64,000 nt of DNA from Streptomyces coffeae (GCF_016741875.1 NZ_JAERRF010000005.1:186001-250000), one strand, 5' to 3'; positions 43,663-53,249 are shown, counted from the first letter of the stretch. Numbers and translations: made by a program. The notes: a model not told the origin generated them from the sequence alone.

Positions 43663-44724
43663 TCAGTCCCCCAGCTGGTCGTTCACCGCCTCGGTGAATT
43701 CCGTCGGAGTGAAGGGCACCGACCCACCGCTCCCGGTGAGCCCGGAACCGTCCAGCTTCACGGTGGGGACCCCGCTCACGCCGGACCGGTCGAAGTCCGA
43801 GGACATCTCCTGGGCCCAGCGGTCGTAGGTGCCCTTGCGGACGGCCTTGCGGAAGGCGGCGCTGTCCTTGAGGGCGGGCACCTCGTCGGCGACGTCCAGC
43901 AGGAAGGCGTCACCGGCGAAGGAGTCCTCGGACTCCGTGGGGTGATGCTTGGTGGAAAACAGAGCGGCCTTGTAGTCGAGGAAGGCGTCGGTGCTCACGT
44001 TCAGTGCCGCACCGAGTGCGCTGAGTGCGTTCCGGGAGCCGCTGCCCTTCAGGGTCTTGTCGAGGAACGTGCCGAAGTGGAACGACGCCTGGTAGGTGCC
44101 GTCCTTGATGTCCTTGCGGACGGTGGCCCCGACCCCCTGCTCGAACTGGGAGCAGACCGGGCAGCGCATGTCCTCGTAGACATCCAGGGTGTGCCCGGAG
44201 CCCTTCTTGCCGATGAGCACGGTGGTGCCGTTGGCGCCGGAGGTGTGCGCGGGCTTGACCAAGGGGCCCGAGCCGCCGGATCCGCCGGATCCGGAGTCGC
44301 CCGAGCCGCCTCCGCCACCGCTTCCGGGGGCGTCATCGCCGGAGCCGCCGCTGCCGCCCGTGCCGCCCGCCGGTGCGGAGGCCCCCGGGCCCGGCTGGGA
44401 GGGCTGCGCCTGGTCCGAGGTGCCCGCGGAGCCGTCCTTCGGGTCATCGTCGGTGATCACCAGCACGGCGGCGAGCACCGCGGCGGCCGCCGACACCCCG
44501 ATGATCGCGGTCAGCCCGGCCCGGCGCTGCCGGTCCGATGGCGGGGTACCCCAGCCTCCGCCGCCGCCCGGAGGCGGCGGGGGAGGGCCGGGCGGGTAGC
44601 CCGGAGGCTGGGCAGGTGGTGGTCCCGGAGGCGGCGGGGGCGACCCCGGCTGCGGGTACGGCTGGTGCTGACCGTTGTGCTGCGGGTTCTGCTCGCCCCC
44701 TGGCGGCTGCTGTCCGGGCCACAT
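43663..44724 (-). CDS. DsbA-like thioredoxin-fold membrane protein (2)
   Basis: A 353-aa paralogue of the 41997-42833 product. The first 65 residues are Pro/Gly/Gln-rich, then a transmembrane helix (GLTAIIGVSAAAAVLAAVLVI), a Gly/Ser linker of about 60 residues, and a DsbA domain. The CPVC site is near residue 187 and the cis-Pro loop is GVPTV. The long linker should let the catalytic domain reach across the wall. ATG 44724 (MWPGQQ); a TTG at 44733 is possible. The two copies share several identical blocks, so they arose by duplication. Confidence 0.88.
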   Translation of the reverse strand: MWPGQQPPGGEQNPQHNGQHQPYPQPGSPPPPPGPPPAQPPGYPPGPPPPPPGGGGGWGTPPSDRQRRAGLTAIIGVSAAAAVLAAVLVITDDDPKDGSAGTSDQAQPSQPGPGASAPAGGTGGSGGSGDDAPGSGGGGGSGDSGSGGSGGSGPLVKPAHTSGANGTTVLIGKKGSGHTLDVYEDMRCPVCSQFEQGVGATVRKDIKDGTYQASFHFGTFLDKTLKGSGSRNALSALGAALNVSTDAFLDYKAALFSTKHHPTESEDSFAGDAFLLDVADEVPALKDSAAFRKAVRKGTYDRWAQEMSSDFDRSGVSGVPTVKLDGSGLTGSGGSVPFTPTEFTEAVNDQLGD

Positions 44725-44808
44725 GGTCAACAACCCTATGGGGCGGGCCGGAGGGCGACGGCCGCGGGTCCCGCCCCGCGGCCGCGCAGCAGTCCGGGGA
44801 CGCGGCCG

Positions 44809-46134
44809 TCAGAGCCCGGGGATACGGCCGTTGCGGAAGAGGTCCACGAAGATCTGGTGGTCGGCCCGTGCCCGCGCCCCGTAGGAGTGCGCGAACTCCA
44901 CCAGCAGCTCCGCGAAGCCGTGCTCGTCGGCTGCGATCACCGCGTCGATGGCGCGCTCGGTGGAGAACGGCACCAGCGAGTGGCCGCTCTGGTCGTCGGC
45001 GGCCGCGTGCATGGTGGCCGTGGCCCGCCCCAGATCGGCGACGACCGCGGCGATTTCGGCCGGGTCGTCGATGTCGGACCAGTCCAGGTCCACCGCGTAC
45101 GGCGAGATCTCGGCGACCAGCTGCCCGGCGCCGTCCAGCTCGGTCCAGCCCAGCCACGGATCGGCGTGGTCCTGGAGGGCGCGCTGGGAGATGACCGTGC
45201 GGTGGCCCTCGTGACGGAAGTACGAGCGCACCGCCTCATCGGTGATGTGCCGGGAGACCGCCGGGGTCTGCCCCTGCTTCATGTAGATCACCACATCGTT
45301 CTCCAGGGCGTCGCTGTTGCCCTCCAGAAGGATGTTGTACGAGGGGAGTCCGGCGCTGCCGATGCCGATGCCACGACGGCCCACGACGTCCTTCACGCGG
45401 TAGGAGTCGGGGCGGGTGAGGCTGGACTCCGGCAGCGTCTCCAGATAGCCGTCGAAGGCGGCCAGGACCTTGTAACGGGTGGCCGCGTCCAGCTCGATGG
45501 AGCCGCCGCCCGCCGAGAAGCGGCGCTCGAAGTCGCGGATCCCGGTCATCGACTCCAGCAGCCCGAAGCGGGTCAGCGAGCGGGCGTCGCGCAGCGCGTC
45601 CAGCAGCGGGCCCTCGGCGGTCTCCAGCGTGAACGGCGGCACCTCGTCGTCCTTGGCGCCGGTGGCCAGGGCGTGGACGCGCTCGCGGTAGGCGGTGGCG
45701 TACGTGCGCACCAGATCGGAGATCATCTCGTCGCTGAGCGCCTTGGTGTAGCCGATCAGCGCGACCGAGGCGGCGAAGCGCTTGAGGTCCCAGGTGAAGG
45801 GCCCGACGTACGCCTCGTCGAAGTCGTTCACATTGAAGATCAGCCGTCCGTTGGCGTCCATGTAGGTGCCGAAGTTCTCCGCGTGGAGATCGCCGTGGAT
45901 CCACACCCGGCTGGTGCGCTCGTCCAGATACGGACCGCCCGAGCGCTCCCGCTCCACGTCCGAGTAGAACAGACACGCCGTGCCGCGGTAGAACGCGAAG
46001 GCCGAGGCGGCCATCTTCCGGAACTTGACGCGGAAGGCGGCCGGGTCGGCGGCGAGCAGCTCGCCGAAGGCGGTGTCGAAGACGGCGAGGATGTGCTCGC
46101 CGCGCTGTTCCGCCTGGGTCAGCTGGGTCGACAT
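44809..46134 (-). CDS. DUF2252 family protein
   Basis: A 441-aa DUF2252 protein, distantly kinase-like. Conserved blocks are KFRKMAASAFAFYRGT, HGDLHAENFGTY (resembling an aminoglycoside-kinase catalytic loop) and FNVNDFDEAYVGPFTWDLKR. Enzyme activity has not been established to my knowledge. It is divergent from dnaE across a 238-bp gap that must hold both promoters. Confidence 0.88.
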   Translation of the reverse strand: MSTQLTQAEQRGEHILAVFDTAFGELLAADPAAFRVKFRKMAASAFAFYRGTACLFYSDVERERSGGPYLDERTSRVWIHGDLHAENFGTYMDANGRLIFNVNDFDEAYVGPFTWDLKRFAASVALIGYTKALSDEMISDLVRTYATAYRERVHALATGAKDDEVPPFTLETAEGPLLDALRDARSLTRFGLLESMTGIRDFERRFSAGGGSIELDAATRYKVLAAFDGYLETLPESSLTRPDSYRVKDVVGRRGIGIGSAGLPSYNILLEGNSDALENDVVIYMKQGQTPAVSRHITDEAVRSYFRHEGHRTVISQRALQDHADPWLGWTELDGAGQLVAEISPYAVDLDWSDIDDPAEIAAVVADLGRATATMHAAADDQSGHSLVPFSTERAIDAVIAADEHGFAELLVEFAHSYGARARADHQIFVDLFRNGRIPGL

Positions 46135-46372
46135 GCGGAACGCCTCCTGGGGGCATGAGAGATCTGGCCGGGCTCATGTGGATCCGGACCGGAACCGACA
46201 GGGTAATTTCCGTCCCGCCCGACGTGTGCGCAAGCGCCCGGCGGAGGGGACGGCCTGTCCGGATCAACGCCTGAGGCTACTCGCCAGTGCCCGCCCGCTG
46301 TCAGTGCGGAGGGGTAACCTTCGGAGCTGGCTCGCCCTGCCGTCATCGACCGTTCTCCGGAGGTCTGCCACC

Positions 46373-49300
46373 GTGACCAAGCCGCCCTTCACGCACCTGC
46401 ACGTCCACACCCAGTACTCGCTGCTGGACGGTGCCGCGCGGCTCAAGGACATGTTCAACGCGTGCAATGAGATGGGCATGACCCACATCGCCATGACCGA
46501 CCATGGCAACCTCCACGGGGCGTACGACTTCTATCAGCAGGCGACGGGCGCCGGGATCACGCCGATCATCGGGATCGAGGCGTATGTGGCGCCGGAGTCG
46601 CGCCGCTACAAGCGGAGGGTGCAGTGGGGTCAGCCGCACCAGAAGCGCGATGACGTCTCCGGTTCCGGTGGTTACACCCACAAGACGATCTGGGCGGCCG
46701 ACAAGACCGGTCTGCACAATCTCTTCCGGCTCTCCTCGGACGCCTATATGGAGGGCTATTTCGTCAAATGGCCCCGGATGGACAAGGAGACCATCGCCCA
46801 GTGGTCGGAGGGGCTGATCGCGTCCACCGGCTGCCCCTCGGGCGAGCTCCAGACCCGGCTGCGGCTCGGCCAGTTCGACGAGGCCGTCAAGGCCGCCTCC
46901 GAGTACCAGGACATCTTCGGCAAGGACCGCTATTTCCTGGAGCTGATGGACCACGGGATCGAGATCGAGCGCCGGGTCCGGGACGGGCTGCTGGAGGTCG
47001 GCAAGAAGCTGGGCATCCCGCCGCTGGTCACCAATGACTCGCACTACACCTACGCGCGCGAGTCCGAGGCCCATGACGCGCTGCTGTGCGTGCAGACCGG
47101 CAAGAACCTCTCCGATCCCGACCGCTTCCGCTTCGACGGCACCGGCTACTACCTCAAGTCCACCGACGAGATGTACGCCATCGACTCCTCGGACGCCTGG
47201 CAGGAGGGCTGCCGCAACACCCTCCTGGTGGCCGAGCAGGTCAACGCCGACGGCTGGTTCGACAAGCGCGACCTGATGCCGCGATTCGACGTGCCCGAGG
47301 GGTTCACCGAGGTCACCTGGTTCCAGGAGGAGGTCAAGAAGGGGATGGCCCGCCGGTTCCCCGGCGGCATCCCCGAGGACCGGCAGAAGCTCGTCGAGTA
47401 CGAGATGGACGTCATCATCCAGATGGGGTTCCCGGGATACTTCCTCGTGGTCGCCGACTTCATCATGTGGGCGAAGAACAACGGCATCGCGGTCGGCCCC
47501 GGCCGTGGCTCCGCGGCCGGCTCGATCGTCTCGTACGCGATGGGCATCACCGACCTCGACCCGGTCGAGCACGGGCTGATCTTCGAGCGGTTCCTCAATC
47601 CCGAGCGCGTCTCCATGCCCGATGTCGACATCGACTTCGACGAGCGCAGGCGCGGTGAGGTCATCCGGTACGTCACCGAGAAGTACGGCGCGGACAAGGT
47701 CGCCCAGATCGGCACCTACGGCACCATCAAGGCCAAGAACGCGATCAAGGACTCGGCCCGGGTGCTCGGCTATCCGTACGCGATGGGCGACCGCATCACC
47801 AAGGCCATGCCCGCCGATGTGCTCGGCAAGGGCATCCCGCTGTCCGGCATCACCGACGAGAAGCACCCCCGCTACAGCGAGGCGGGCGAGGTGCGCGGGA
47901 TGTACGAGAACGAGCCGGATGTGAAGAAGGTCATCGACACCGCGCGCGGTATCGAGGGCCTGGTGCGGCAGATGGGCGTGCACGCCGCGGGCGTGATCAT
48001 GTCGAGCGAGACGGTCACCGACCATGTCCCGGTCTTCTCGCCCAAGAACGACGGCCAGGTCGTGACCCAGTGGGACTACCCCACCTGTGAGTCGCTCGGC
48101 CTGCTGAAGATGGACTTCCTCGGCCTGCGGAACCTCACCATCATGGACGACGCCGTGAAGATGGTGCGGGCCAACAAGGGCGTCGATCTGAAGATGCTCG
48201 ATCTGACCCTGGACGACCCCAAGACCTTCGAACTGCTCTGCCGCGGTGACACCCTCGGCGTCTTCCAGTTCGACGGCGGCCCCATGCGCTCCCTGCTGCG
48301 CATGATGAAGCCCGACAACTTCGAGGACATTTCCGCCGTCTCGGCCCTCTACCGGCCGGGCCCGATGGGCATGAACTCGCATATCAACTACGCGCTGCGG
48401 AAGAACGGCCAGCAGGAGATCACCCCGATCCACCCCGAGCTGGAGGAGCCGCTCAAGGAGGTCCTCGGGATCACCTACGGCCTCATCGTCTACCAGGAGC
48501 AGGTGCAGAAGGCCGCCCAGGTGCTCGCGGGCTATTCGCTGGGCCAGGCCGACCTGCTGCGCCGCGCGATGGGCAAGAAGAAGCCCGAGGTGCTGGAGAA
48601 GGAGTTCGTCAACTTCCAGAAGGGTGCCCGCGAGAAGAGCTATTCGGACGAGGCCATCCAGGCGGTGTGGGACGTGCTGGTCCCGTTCGCCGGATACGCG
48701 TTCAACAAGGCGCACTCCTCCGCGTACGGCCTGGTCACCTACTGGACCGCCTATCTCAAGGCCAACTACCCCGCCGAGTACATGGCGGCGCTCCTCACCT
48801 CGGTGCGCGACGACAAGGACAAGTCGGCGATCTACCTCAACGAGTGCCGCCGTATGGGCATCAAGGTCCTCACGCCGAACGTCAACGAGTCCGAGGCCAA
48901 TTTCACCGCGCAGGGTGACGATGTGATCCTCTTCGGTCTCACCGCCGTGCGGAACGTCGGTCAGAACGTGGTGGAAGCGATCATCCGCAGTCGCAAGTCC
49001 AAGGGGAAGTACAGCTCCTTCCCCGACTACCTGGACAAGGTCGAGGCGGTCGTCTGCAACAAGCGCACCACCGAATCGCTGATCAAGGCGGGCGCCTTCG
49101 ACGAGATGGGCCACACCCGCAAGGGCCTCACCGCCCACTACGAAACGATGATCGACAACGTGGTGGCGGTGAAGCGCAAGGAGGCCGAGGGGCAGTTCGA
49201 CCTCTTCGGCGGCATGGGCGACGACAGCGGGGGCGACGGTCCCGGCTTCGGTCTGGACGTCGAGTTCTCCGACATCGAGTGGGACAAGACCTATCTGCTC

Positions 49301-49915
49301 GCCCAGGAGCGGGAGATGCTCGGCCTCTATGTCTCCGACCATCCGCTCTTCGGCATCGAGCACGTCCTCAACGAGAAGGCGGACGCCGCCATCGCCCAGC
49401 TCACCGGCGGTGAGCACGCCGACGGCGCGATCGTCACCATCGGCGGCATCATCTCCGGCCTCCAGCGCAAGATGACCAAACAGGGCAACGCCTGGGCCAT
49501 CGCCACCGTCGAGGACCTCGCCGGTTCCATCGAGTGCATGTTCTTCCCCGCCACCTACCAGCTGGTCTCCACCCAGTTGGTCGAGGACGCGGTGGTCTTC
49601 GTCAAGGGCCGTCTCGACAAGCGCGAGGACGTACCCCGGCTGGTCGCCATGGAGCTGATGGTCCCCGATCTGTCCGAGGCATCGGCCAACGCGCCGGTGA
49701 CGATCACCATTCCGACGGTCAAGGTCACCCCGCCGCTGGTCGAGAAGCTGGGTGAGGTGCTCAGCCACCACCGCGGCTCCACCGAGGTGCGGATCAAGCT
49801 CCAAGGGGCCCGTAAGACCACGGTGCTGAGGCTCGACCGGCACCGGGTCACCGCGGACCCGGCGCTGTTCGGCGATCTCAAGGTGCTGCTGGGAGCGTCC
49901 TGCCTGGCCGGGTGA
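46373..49915 (+). CDS. dnaE: DNA polymerase III alpha subunit DnaE
   Basis: An 1180-aa replicative polymerase. It has an N-terminal PHP domain (HVHTQYSLLDGA, MTDHGN), a polymerase core with the catalytic Asp triad in PDVDIDF (about 416-422), the finger block RPGPMGM, a helix-hairpin-helix region and a C-terminal OB fold (GGIISGLQRKMTKQGNAWA). Length matches the essential Streptomyces DnaE1. GTG 46373 follows GGAGG nine bases upstream; the open frame continues upstream without homology. Confidence 0.97.
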   Translation: MTKPPFTHLHVHTQYSLLDGAARLKDMFNACNEMGMTHIAMTDHGNLHGAYDFYQQATGAGITPIIGIEAYVAPESRRYKRRVQWGQPHQKRDDVSGSGGYTHKTIWAADKTGLHNLFRLSSDAYMEGYFVKWPRMDKETIAQWSEGLIASTGCPSGELQTRLRLGQFDEAVKAASEYQDIFGKDRYFLELMDHGIEIERRVRDGLLEVGKKLGIPPLVTNDSHYTYARESEAHDALLCVQTGKNLSDPDRFRFDGTGYYLKSTDEMYAIDSSDAWQEGCRNTLLVAEQVNADGWFDKRDLMPRFDVPEGFTEVTWFQEEVKKGMARRFPGGIPEDRQKLVEYEMDVIIQMGFPGYFLVVADFIMWAKNNGIAVGPGRGSAAGSIVSYAMGITDLDPVEHGLIFERFLNPERVSMPDVDIDFDERRRGEVIRYVTEKYGADKVAQIGTYGTIKAKNAIKDSARVLGYPYAMGDRITKAMPADVLGKGIPLSGITDEKHPRYSEAGEVRGMYENEPDVKKVIDTARGIEGLVRQMGVHAAGVIMSSETVTDHVPVFSPKNDGQVVTQWDYPTCESLGLLKMDFLGLRNLTIMDDAVKMVRANKGVDLKMLDLTLDDPKTFELLCRGDTLGVFQFDGGPMRSLLRMMKPDNFEDISAVSALYRPGPMGMNSHINYALRKNGQQEITPIHPELEEPLKEVLGITYGLIVYQEQVQKAAQVLAGYSLGQADLLRRAMGKKKPEVLEKEFVNFQKGAREKSYSDEAIQAVWDVLVPFAGYAFNKAHSSAYGLVTYWTAYLKANYPAEYMAALLTSVRDDKDKSAIYLNECRRMGIKVLTPNVNESEANFTAQGDDVILFGLTAVRNVGQNVVEAIIRSRKSKGKYSSFPDYLDKVEAVVCNKRTTESLIKAGAFDEMGHTRKGLTAHYETMIDNVVAVKRKEAEGQFDLFGGMGDDSGGDGPGFGLDVEFSDIEWDKTYLLAQEREMLGLYVSDHPLFGIEHVLNEKADAAIAQLTGGEHADGAIVTIGGIISGLQRKMTKQGNAWAIATVEDLAGSIECMFFPATYQLVSTQLVEDAVVFVKGRLDKREDVPRLVAMELMVPDLSEASANAPVTITIPTVKVTPPLVEKLGEVLSHHRGSTEVRIKLQGARKTTVLRLDRHRVTADPALFGDLKVLLGASCLAG

Positions 49916-49935
49916 CGCCCGGCCCGTAGCCGCGC

Positions 49936-49966
49936 GAGGGGCGCGCCCGGTCCGGGCGCGCCCCTC
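49936..49966. terminator. Perfect 15-bp hairpin between dnaE and the 64-aa gene
   Basis: GAGGGGCGCGCCCGG pairs perfectly with CCGGGCGCGCCCCTC, separated by one base. It lies between two convergent stop codons and probably serves both. Confidence 0.85.
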
Positions 49967-49985
49967 AACCGTTCGCAAATGGCGG

Positions 49986-50180
49986 TCAGTTGTGGCCGAA
50001 ACTCTTCTGTCGGTCCTTGCGGCCCGCCGCGGGGGCGCCCTCCGGCCGCGTCGCTTGCGACGGCGCCTCCGGCGAGGAGGCCGCCGTCTGCTCGGCGGGG
50101 CGGTCGGCCATGCCGCGGTTCTGCCGCGTCTGGGCCTGAGCCTGCGCCTGCTTGCGATCGCGGTTCTTGTTCTTGCCCAT
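49986..50180 (-). CDS. Small basic hypothetical protein (64 aa)
   Basis: A 64-aa hydrophilic protein starting MGKNKNRDRKQAQAQAQT and ending RKDRQKSFGHN, with no predicted fold. It is Lys/Arg/Gln-rich and could bind nucleic acid. ATG 50180 has CTGGAGG nine bases upstream, an excellent site, which supports real translation. Its position behind dnaE is, as far as I recall, kept in other Streptomyces. Not recognised as a named family. Confidence 0.7.
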   Translation of the reverse strand: MGKNKNRDRKQAQAQAQTRQNRGMADRPAEQTAASSPEAPSQATRPEGAPAAGRKDRQKSFGHN

Positions 50181-50466
50181 GGTGGTGTGCCTCCAGTTGG
50201 GATCAGCCCCCGGTGAAGGGCCCTCCGGAGAGGAAGCCCTCCGGGAAGAACAGTGACATGCCTTGGTGACCCGTGCATTTCGGGCAATTACCGTGAGTGA
50301 GAAGGGGGGTCTTCGCGGGTAGGCCGTATCCGCCACGCCGGTGATCCAGTTCGGACTGATAACCCCCGCGCGGTCGGGCAGACTCGAGAGAAAGCCATCA
50401 GAAATTCCGGGGCACGGCTGTGTACGGGGGCGACCGAGGACTGGACTGTCTGAAAGAGGGTGGAAC

Positions 50467-51780
50467 GTGGACCGCTGCGTCGTCCTGGTGGACGCCGGGT
50501 ACCTGCTGGGCGCCGCCGCGAGCCTGCTGGCCGGGGAACCCGCCCGGTCCCGTATCTCCGTCGACCACGCAACCCTTATCCAGGGCCTGCGGGAGCGCGC
50601 CGAGACCGAGACCGAGCGCCCCCTGCTGCGCATCTACTGGTTCGACGGCGCCCCCGACCGCGTACCGCAGCCCGAGCACCGGCGGCTGCGGGTGATGCCC
50701 CGGGTGACCGTCCGGCTCGGCGCCCTGACCCGCAGCGACGGCCGCTGGGCGCAGAAGGGCGTGGATGCCGCCATGCACGCCGAACTCACCGAACTCGCCC
50801 GCAACCGCGCCTGCTCCGACATCGTGCTGGTCACCGGGGACGGTGATCTGCTGCCCGGGCTGATGTCGGCCAAGGAGCACGGCGTCGCCGTCCATCTGTG
50901 GGCGGTCCAGGCCGCGGACGGAGACTACAACCAGTCCGAGGACCTGGTCGCCGAGGCCGATGAGCGGCGGGTGCTGGACCGCGCCTGGATCACCGGGGCG
51001 GTCCGCGCCAAGGAGGCTCCCGGCCCCTGCGCCCCCACCGCCGCGCCGCGCCCGGAGATCGCCGCCATCCTGTCCGCCCCGCTGCCCGAGACGGCAGCAG
51101 CCGCCGCGGCGGCCGCGGCCGCCGGATCCGGCGCCGCCGACGCCCCCAACGGCCGCAATGGCTCCGCCCGGCCCGGTGCGGGCGCCGTCCGGCCCGGCGC
51201 GGCGGACGGCAATGGTGCCGCGGACCCCGCCGGGCGGGCCGCCGACGGGGCGGGCGCCGCCGCCGTCAGCAAGGGCGGTGTGCCCACCCCCAAGGACCTC
51301 GCGGGTCTGGGCCGGGCACAGGGCGGGCCCGCCGCCCCGCACCCCGTCCCCAGCGCCACCCTGCGCTGGTCCTCCGACAAGGGCTGGGTCGACCGCGGCC
51401 CCGGCGCCGGGGTGGGCGAGCCGCCGGAGACCGCCAACCTCCCCATGCTGGCCCAGCTCACCAGCGCCGAGCAGCGCTGGGCCGACCGCGAGGAGGACAT
51501 CACCACCGTCAGCGGTGACCCCTTCGAGGTGGGCCAGGTCTTCGCCCGCCGCTGGATCGAGCGGCTCTCCGACCCCGGCCACCTCCCGCAGCTCTCCACC
51601 GAGTACCCGCGCATCCCGCACCGCATCGACGGTGAACTGCTGCGCTATGCGGCGCGCTTCGGTCTGCTCGCCCACAAGGACGACCAGATCGACGAGCACG
51701 ACCGCTATGCGATCCGGGCCGGGTTCTGGCGCGAGATCGACGTCCGGACGGCGGCGGAACACACTCCGGCGCCCGATTAG
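50467..51780 (+). CDS. NYN-domain (PIN-like) protein
   Basis: A 437-aa protein. The N-terminal NYN/LabA domain (about 1-170) keeps the acidic residues of a putative RNase active site: Asp9 in LVDAGYLLG, the QKGVDAAMHAEL block and VTGDGDLLPGL (about 125). A long Ala/Gly/Pro-rich linker (about 180-310) follows, then a C-terminal helical domain (about 330-430) of unknown type. NYN proteins are predicted endoribonucleases. GTG 50467 has AGAGGGTGG upstream. It is divergent from the 64-aa gene. Confidence 0.85.
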   Translation: MDRCVVLVDAGYLLGAAASLLAGEPARSRISVDHATLIQGLRERAETETERPLLRIYWFDGAPDRVPQPEHRRLRVMPRVTVRLGALTRSDGRWAQKGVDAAMHAELTELARNRACSDIVLVTGDGDLLPGLMSAKEHGVAVHLWAVQAADGDYNQSEDLVAEADERRVLDRAWITGAVRAKEAPGPCAPTAAPRPEIAAILSAPLPETAAAAAAAAAAGSGAADAPNGRNGSARPGAGAVRPGAADGNGAADPAGRAADGAGAAAVSKGGVPTPKDLAGLGRAQGGPAAPHPVPSATLRWSSDKGWVDRGPGAGVGEPPETANLPMLAQLTSAEQRWADREEDITTVSGDPFEVGQVFARRWIERLSDPGHLPQLSTEYPRIPHRIDGELLRYAARFGLLAHKDDQIDEHDRYAIRAGFWREIDVRTAAEHTPAPD

Positions 51781-52150
51781 CCCGGCGCGGGAAACCCCCC
51801 GCGCCCCGGTCGTCCGTCCCCTCCCCGCGCTCCTTCCGCGCGCCTGCCGCCGTCGGCACCGGCCGCACCGCGGTCACCCCCGCCACCGTGACGTCGAGCA
51901 CGGTCACCGTCACCGTCCCGGCCCTGTGCGCGGGGCAGCGCTCGGTCAGCGTGACCGCGGGGAACTCCACCAGCAACGCACTGCCGTTCTTCCTCGTGCC
52001 CGCGCCGGTCGTCACCGCTCCATGAGCAGCAGCGCGGGACCGGCCGGAGCCTCCGTCACCCTCATCCTCTGCATACCGGCCCCCGGCCGGGGCGGCCGGC
52101 GAGGGACCCGAAGGCAGGAGCGGGTGTCCGGGCGCGTACCCTCATAGCTC
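51781..52150. other. 370-bp region without an intact gene
   Basis: Lies between the NYN gene and the ABC exporter genes. It contains the IPT/TIG-like remnant described separately (51858-52025). The rest shows no coding signal; the promoter of the ABC unit should lie in its last 120 bp. Confidence 0.5.
51858..52025 (+). pseudogene. Remnant of an IPT/TIG-domain protein
   Basis: This frame reads TVTVTVPALCAGQRSVSV, then TAGNSTSNALPFFLVPAPVV, then TAP and a stop. The pattern of alternating Thr/Val strands, a Gly turn, SNALPFF and a Pro-rich end is that of the second half of an IPT/TIG immunoglobulin-like repeat from a secreted protein. Upstream the frame is open but low-complexity, with no signal peptide or first half. 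A GTG at 51888 could start a 45-aa product, but a decayed fragment is more likely. Confidence 0.5.
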
Positions 52151-53173
52151 GTGAGGACGGGCGCGAAACAGGCGACGGGCGGCAATGTGGTGTGCACCGT
52201 GCGCGGCCTGGTCAAGACCTATCCCGCCGCGCGGGGACGCCGCGGCGCGCCCGCCACCCCCGCCGTACGGGCCAGCGACGGTATCGACCTCGATGTGGCG
52301 CGCGGTGAGGTCTTCGGGCTGCTCGGCCCCAACGGCGCCGGAAAGTCCACCCTGGTCCGCCAGCTCACCGGACTGCTGCGGCCCGACGAGGGCACCGTCC
52401 GGGTGCTCGGCCACGATCTCGTCCGCCACCCCGAGCGTGCCGCCCGGCTGCTGAGCTATCTGGGCCAGGACTCGACCGCGCTGGACGAGCTGACCGTCGC
52501 CCTCGCCACCGAGACCACGGCGCGGCTACGCGGCCTCGACGCCCGCGCGGCCCGTGCCGAGCGGGACGCGGTGATCGAGGAGCTGGACCTCGGTGAGCTG
52601 GCGGGACGGCCGCTGAAGAAGCTCTCCGGCGGTCAGCGGCGGCTGGCCTGTGTCGCCGCCGCGCTGGTCGGCGAGCGGCCGCTGCTGGTGCTGGACGAGC
52701 CCACCACCGGAATGGACCCGGTGGCCCGCCGGGCGGTGTGGGCCGCGGTCGACCGGCGGCGGGCCGAGCGCGGGGTGACGGTGCTGCTCGTCACCCACAA
52801 CGTCATCGAGGCCGAGACCGTGCTCGACCGGGTCGCCGTGCTGGACCGCGGCCGGGTGATCGCCTGCGACACCCCCGCCGGGCTCAAGGCGATGGTCGCC
52901 GACGAGGTGCGGGTGGAGCTGGTGTGGCGCACCGAGCCGCCGCTGGACGTCGCCGGGGTCGCCGCGCTGCGGGACACCGCCCACGCCGTCTCCGGGCGCC
53001 GCTGGACGCTGCGGCTCGCCCCGGACGAGGCACGCGCCGCCATCGCCACCGTGACCGGCGGTCCCGCCTTCGCCGCACTGGACGATTTCACTCTGGCCAC
53101 GCCCAGCCTGGAAGATGTGTACCTCGCACTCGGCGGCCGTGCGGAAGGGACGCAGGGGCTGGTGAAGGTGTGA
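52151..53173 (+). CDS. ABC transporter ATP-binding protein
   Basis: A 340-aa ATPase of the DrrA-like export type. Walker A is GPNGAGKST (about 60-68), the signature is LSGGQRRLA, Walker B is LLVLDEPTTGMDP and the switch His is in VTHNVIE. A C-terminal extension of about 100 residues follows, as in drug and polysaccharide exporters. All catalytic residues are intact, unlike the ATPase at 2923-3816. GTG 52151; its stop overlaps a micro-ORF, and the permease follows. Confidence 0.93.
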   Translation: MRTGAKQATGGNVVCTVRGLVKTYPAARGRRGAPATPAVRASDGIDLDVARGEVFGLLGPNGAGKSTLVRQLTGLLRPDEGTVRVLGHDLVRHPERAARLLSYLGQDSTALDELTVALATETTARLRGLDARAARAERDAVIEELDLGELAGRPLKKLSGGQRRLACVAAALVGERPLLVLDEPTTGMDPVARRAVWAAVDRRRAERGVTVLLVTHNVIEAETVLDRVAVLDRGRVIACDTPAGLKAMVADEVRVELVWRTEPPLDVAGVAALRDTAHAVSGRRWTLRLAPDEARAAIATVTGGPAFAALDDFTLATPSLEDVYLALGGRAEGTQGLVKV

Positions 53174-53229
53174 ACGCAGACGTGACCGTGCCCGTAGTGA
53201 AGTCCGTGAAGCGACCGAAGCCGTCGTAG
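53170..53229 (+). CDS. Possible 19-aa micro-ORF between ABC ATPase and permease
   Basis: GTG 53170 overlaps the ATPase stop by 4 nt and opens 19 codons (starting MNADVTVPVV) ending 20 bp before the permease start. No ribosome-binding site of its own is needed if coupled. It is not in frame with the permease. May be non-functional. Confidence 0.3.
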   Translation: MNADVTVPVVKSVKRPKPS

Positions 53230-53249
53230 GCGAAGAGGAGCAGCGCACC

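Noticed and set aside
46343..50287. 1314-aa open frame antisense to dnaE
   Set aside because: A typical antisense shadow of a long high-GC gene; no recognisable domain, while dnaE is complete.
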